Positions 62,180 to 64,000 of a stretch of 64,000 nucleotides of DNA are shown here, one piece after another. The position numbers were made by a program, and so were the translations under genes. Origin of the DNA: Sodalinema lacuna_A (GTDB lineage: Bacteria; Cyanobacteriota; Cyanobacteriia; Cyanobacteriales; Geitlerinemataceae); NCBI GenBank assembly GCA_900149785.2, contig FSSI02000011.1, positions 1-64,000 of the forward strand, read 5' to 3'. Under the pieces are notes generated by a model. It did no database searches and was not told where the DNA came from. It was given only the letters and a program-made list of their open reading frames with translations. Position 1 is the stretch's first letter. Each line of letters opens with the position of its first letter.

Positions 62180-63478
62180 TTGGTTTATACGACACTAAAA
62201 ACAACCAAGTCGGAAGAAATCTTTGCCGCTGCCCAAAAACTTATGCCCGGTGGCGTGAGTTCGCCGGTGCGAGCCTTTAAATCCGTTGGCGGTCAACCCA
62301 TCGTCTTTGACCGAGTAAAAGGTGCTTATGTGTGGGACGTCGATGGCAACCAATACATTGACTATGTGGGGACTTGGGGGCCAGCCATCTGTGGCCATGC
62401 CAATCCAGACGTTATTGGTGCTTTACGGGAAGCCTTAGAGAAAGGAACCAGTTTCGGCGCTCCCTGCTACCTGGAAAATGTCCTGGCTGAAATGGTCATT
62501 GACGCTGTTCCTTCGATTGAGATGGTGCGGTTTGTCAACTCCGGAACTGAAGCCTGCATGGGGGTGTTGCGCTTGATGCGGGCCTTCACCGGGCGCGAGA
62601 AAATCATTAAATTCCAAGGCTGCTATCACGGCCATGCCGATAGCTTCCTGGTTCAAGCCGGGTCCGGGGTCGCCACCCTAGGCTTGCCCGACTCTCCTGG
62701 GGTTCCGAAGGCGGCCACAAGCGCCACCTTAACCGCGCCTTATAACGACCTCGAAGCCGTCAAGGACTTGTTTAAGAACAATCCTGATGAGATTGCTGGG
62801 GTCATCCTCGAACCCGTCGTTGGCAACTCGGGCTTTATTCTTCCCGATGCCGGGTTCCTAGAAGGCCTGCGGGAACTCACCCAAGACAACGGCGCATTAT
62901 TGGTCTTTGACGAAGTGATGACTGGCTTCCGGATTTCCTATGGGGGCGCTCAGGAACGCTTCGGGGTGACTCCCGACTTGACCACCCTCGGTAAAATTAT
63001 CGGGGGCGGCCTACCCGTTGGCGCTTATGGTGGTCGCGCCGATATTATGTCCATGGTGGCCCCCGCTGGCCCCATGTACCAAGCCGGAACCCTCTCGGGG
63101 AATCCTTTAGCCATGACCGCTGGGATTAAGACCCTCGAACACCTGCAAAAATCCGGGGTGTATGAGCAACTGCATGAGAAAACCAAGCGGCTCTCGGATG
63201 GGTTACTGAACGCCGCCCAAGAAGCCGGCCATACTGTCTGTGGTGGCTCCCTCAGTGCCATGTTTGGCTTGTTCTTCTGTGAAGGACCGGTGCATAACTA
63301 TGAGGATGCTAAGCTGTCGGACGCTACGAAATTTGGCAATTTCCACCGTGGTATGTTGGAACGGGGAATTTATCTAGCGCCGTCTCAGTTTGAAGCTGGG
63401 TTTACGTCCTTAGCTCACAGCGATGAGGATATTGACCGCACTATCGCCGTGGCCCGTGAGGTTTTCGCGAGCCTCTAA
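62180..63478 (+). CDS. hemL: Glutamate-1-semialdehyde 2,1-aminomutase
   Basis: The 432-residue class III aminotransferase-like enzyme starts (from TTG) MVYTTLKTTKSEEIFAAAQKLMPGG. Landmarks are RFVNSGTEACMGVLRLMRAF, KFQGCYHGHADSFLVQAG, VFDEVMTGFRISYGG and TTLGKIIGGGLPVGAYGG (PLP lysine). The C-terminal AHSDEDIDRTI is typical. It converts glutamate-1-semialdehyde to 5-aminolevulinate, feeding chlorophyll, phycobilin and heme. The TTG start has a strong ribosome site (aaggag) 6 nt upstream; no ATG exists at the family start. Confidence 0.96.
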   Translation: MVYTTLKTTKSEEIFAAAQKLMPGGVSSPVRAFKSVGGQPIVFDRVKGAYVWDVDGNQYIDYVGTWGPAICGHANPDVIGALREALEKGTSFGAPCYLENVLAEMVIDAVPSIEMVRFVNSGTEACMGVLRLMRAFTGREKIIKFQGCYHGHADSFLVQAGSGVATLGLPDSPGVPKAATSATLTAPYNDLEAVKDLFKNNPDEIAGVILEPVVGNSGFILPDAGFLEGLRELTQDNGALLVFDEVMTGFRISYGGAQERFGVTPDLTTLGKIIGGGLPVGAYGGRADIMSMVAPAGPMYQAGTLSGNPLAMTAGIKTLEHLQKSGVYEQLHEKTKRLSDGLLNAAQEAGHTVCGGSLSAMFGLFFCEGPVHNYEDAKLSDATKFGNFHRGMLERGIYLAPSQFEAGFTSLAHSDEDIDRTIAVAREVFASL

Positions 63479-63504
63479 CCCTCGCCAAAAAACATCGCAA
63501 AATG

Positions 63505-63537
63505 AGAGGGGGCAAACTCCCGGAGTTTGCCCCCTCT
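63505..63537. terminator. Hairpin after hemL
   Basis: agagggggcaaactcc / ggagtttgccccctct forms an almost loop-less 16-bp stem beyond the hemL stop (effective loop about 5-7 nt). No T-run, but very stable. Confidence 0.75.
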
Positions 63538-63615
63538 GACGGCTTGATTCCCTCGTAGAGATGAGGGGGATACTCATAGAATCAGCCAGAACAGATAGGA
63601 CGAATTAAAAACCTG

Positions 63616-63638
63616 AAACGCTTACACTGTAGGCGTTT
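63616..63638 (+). terminator. Second hairpin between hemL and psbQ
   Basis: The stem aaacgc / gcgttt with an 11-nt loop is followed by ttatttgttttt on the plus strand. It may be a second terminator for hemL or part of the psbQ 3' region. Confidence 0.55.
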
Positions 63639-63673
63639 TATTTGTTTTTAGCGCCAATGCTAAAGAGTTGTCC

Positions 63674-63757
63674 GTGAACTCTCAAACGTGAACTCTGGAG
63701 CGTGAACTCTGGAGCGTGAACTCTGGAGCGTGAACTCTGGAGCGTGAACTCTGGAGC
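63674..63757. repeat. 14-bp tandem repeat (gtgaactctggagc)n
   Basis: Six copies of a 14-bp unit (the first variant gtgaactctcaaac) lie directly after the psbQ stop codon on its 3' side. The unit differs from those elsewhere in the window. Confidence 0.9.
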
Positions 63758-63758
63758 G

Positions 63759-64000
63759 TTAACTGTTGGCATCCGCCGTTACATCAGGAAGCAACTCTAG
63801 GAAAGCATCTAAGTCCGCCACCGTTTCTTGGTAGTTTTTGGTAGCCGTTTTATAGTCTGCGGTTTCAGCGGCTAGGCTAATGGCTTCGAGGTGACGGAAG
63901 ACATCTCGGGCTAACTCGCGGCCCCGAGGTTGGTCTTGGGGGAGTAGATTACGGTTAAACAGGCTCATATCCTGACGAAGTGTTCCCAGGGGACCATGGA
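63759..64000 (-). CDS. psbQ: Photosystem II protein PsbQ, C-terminal part (runs off the right edge)
   Basis: The minus-strand frame open to the right edge reads HGPLGTLRQDMSLFNRNLL, then LARDVFRHLEAISLAAETAD and NYQETVADLDAFLELLP, the C-terminal part of the PsbQ four-helix bundle. Cyanobacterial PsbQ is a lumenal lipoprotein that stabilises the oxygen-evolving complex. The frame continues past the ATG inside the window, and the conserved HGPLG lies before it, so that Met is internal. The N-terminal lipobox is outside the window. Confidence 0.78.
   Translation of the reverse strand, partial: HGPLGTLRQDMSLFNRNLLPQDQPRGRELARDVFRHLEAISLAAETADYKTATKNYQETVADLDAFLELLPDVTADANS

Overview
The window comes from a cyanobacterial chromosome. 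It carries oxygenic photosynthesis genes (psaE, psbB, psbT, the 3' end of psbQ), the kaiABC circadian clock, a pedR-type light/redox regulator, and hemL for chlorophyll/heme synthesis. It is dense in the HIP1 octamer gcgatcgc and rich in the short tandem spacer repeats seen in filamentous cyanobacteria (Phormidium/Arthrospira/Geitlerinema-like). I cannot name the species. Two sites contain unresolved bases: a 40-base N run at 4661-4700 inside a tandem repeat, and single Ns at 9967 and 9987.

Layout. 1-6100: the start of mutM, then psaE, rplI, a membrane Ser/Thr kinase, a HAD phosphatase and rpsA, all on the minus strand and separated by repeat-filled spacers. 6100-11320: an IS200/IS605-like relic, nrdR, psbT and psbB, an unknown gene, a second IS relic, a PD-(D/E)XK nuclease-like gene and tRNA-Pro. 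11700-17400: a large multi-PAS histidine kinase and a beta-helix/S-layer-homology cell-surface protein, both on plus. 17400-27500 (minus): a DNA cytosine methyltransferase with a 5'-truncated restriction-enzyme-like partner, leuS, an EcfT-like gene, a three-gene cassette (Ig-like exported protein, tiny membrane protein, ABC ATPase fused to its permease), a candidate small RNA and a fused glycosyltransferase. 27700-36800: an envelope-associated repeat protein, a Ycf55/DUF3685-like protein, a phosphopantetheinyl transferase, dnaK, a CSP41b-like protein and tRNA-Val.

36865-44620: a CBS-domain hybrid histidine kinase divergent from kaiA-kaiB-kaiC, then hisS and pedR. 44895-51810: DUF309, DUF58, a PIN toxin/antitoxin pair, and a compact NAD operon (pncB, nadD, nrtR, nadE). 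52100-57210: three paralogous secreted proteins that join a DUF3747-like domain to a Spy/CpxP-like helical domain, interleaved with a P-loop kinase, a CsaA-like tRNA-binding protein and an NfeD-like protein. 57600-64000: lptA-lptB, a Na+/solute symporter, an intron-less tRNA-Leu(UAA), a glycosyltransferase, hemL and the 3' end of psbQ.

The most noteworthy observations are: a shared inverted repeat (ACTGTC-N13-GMCAGT) about 100-130 bp upstream of all three DUF3747/Spy paralogs; the uncharacterised Ig-like/ABC export cassette whose first protein ends in a bacteriocin-like hydrophobic tail; a structured candidate sRNA at 25934-26093; two tnpB-less IS200/IS605-type relics that may keep omega-RNA-like ends; and a restriction-modification system in which only the methylase looks intact. 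All functional calls rest on motif recognition by eye; no database search was run.
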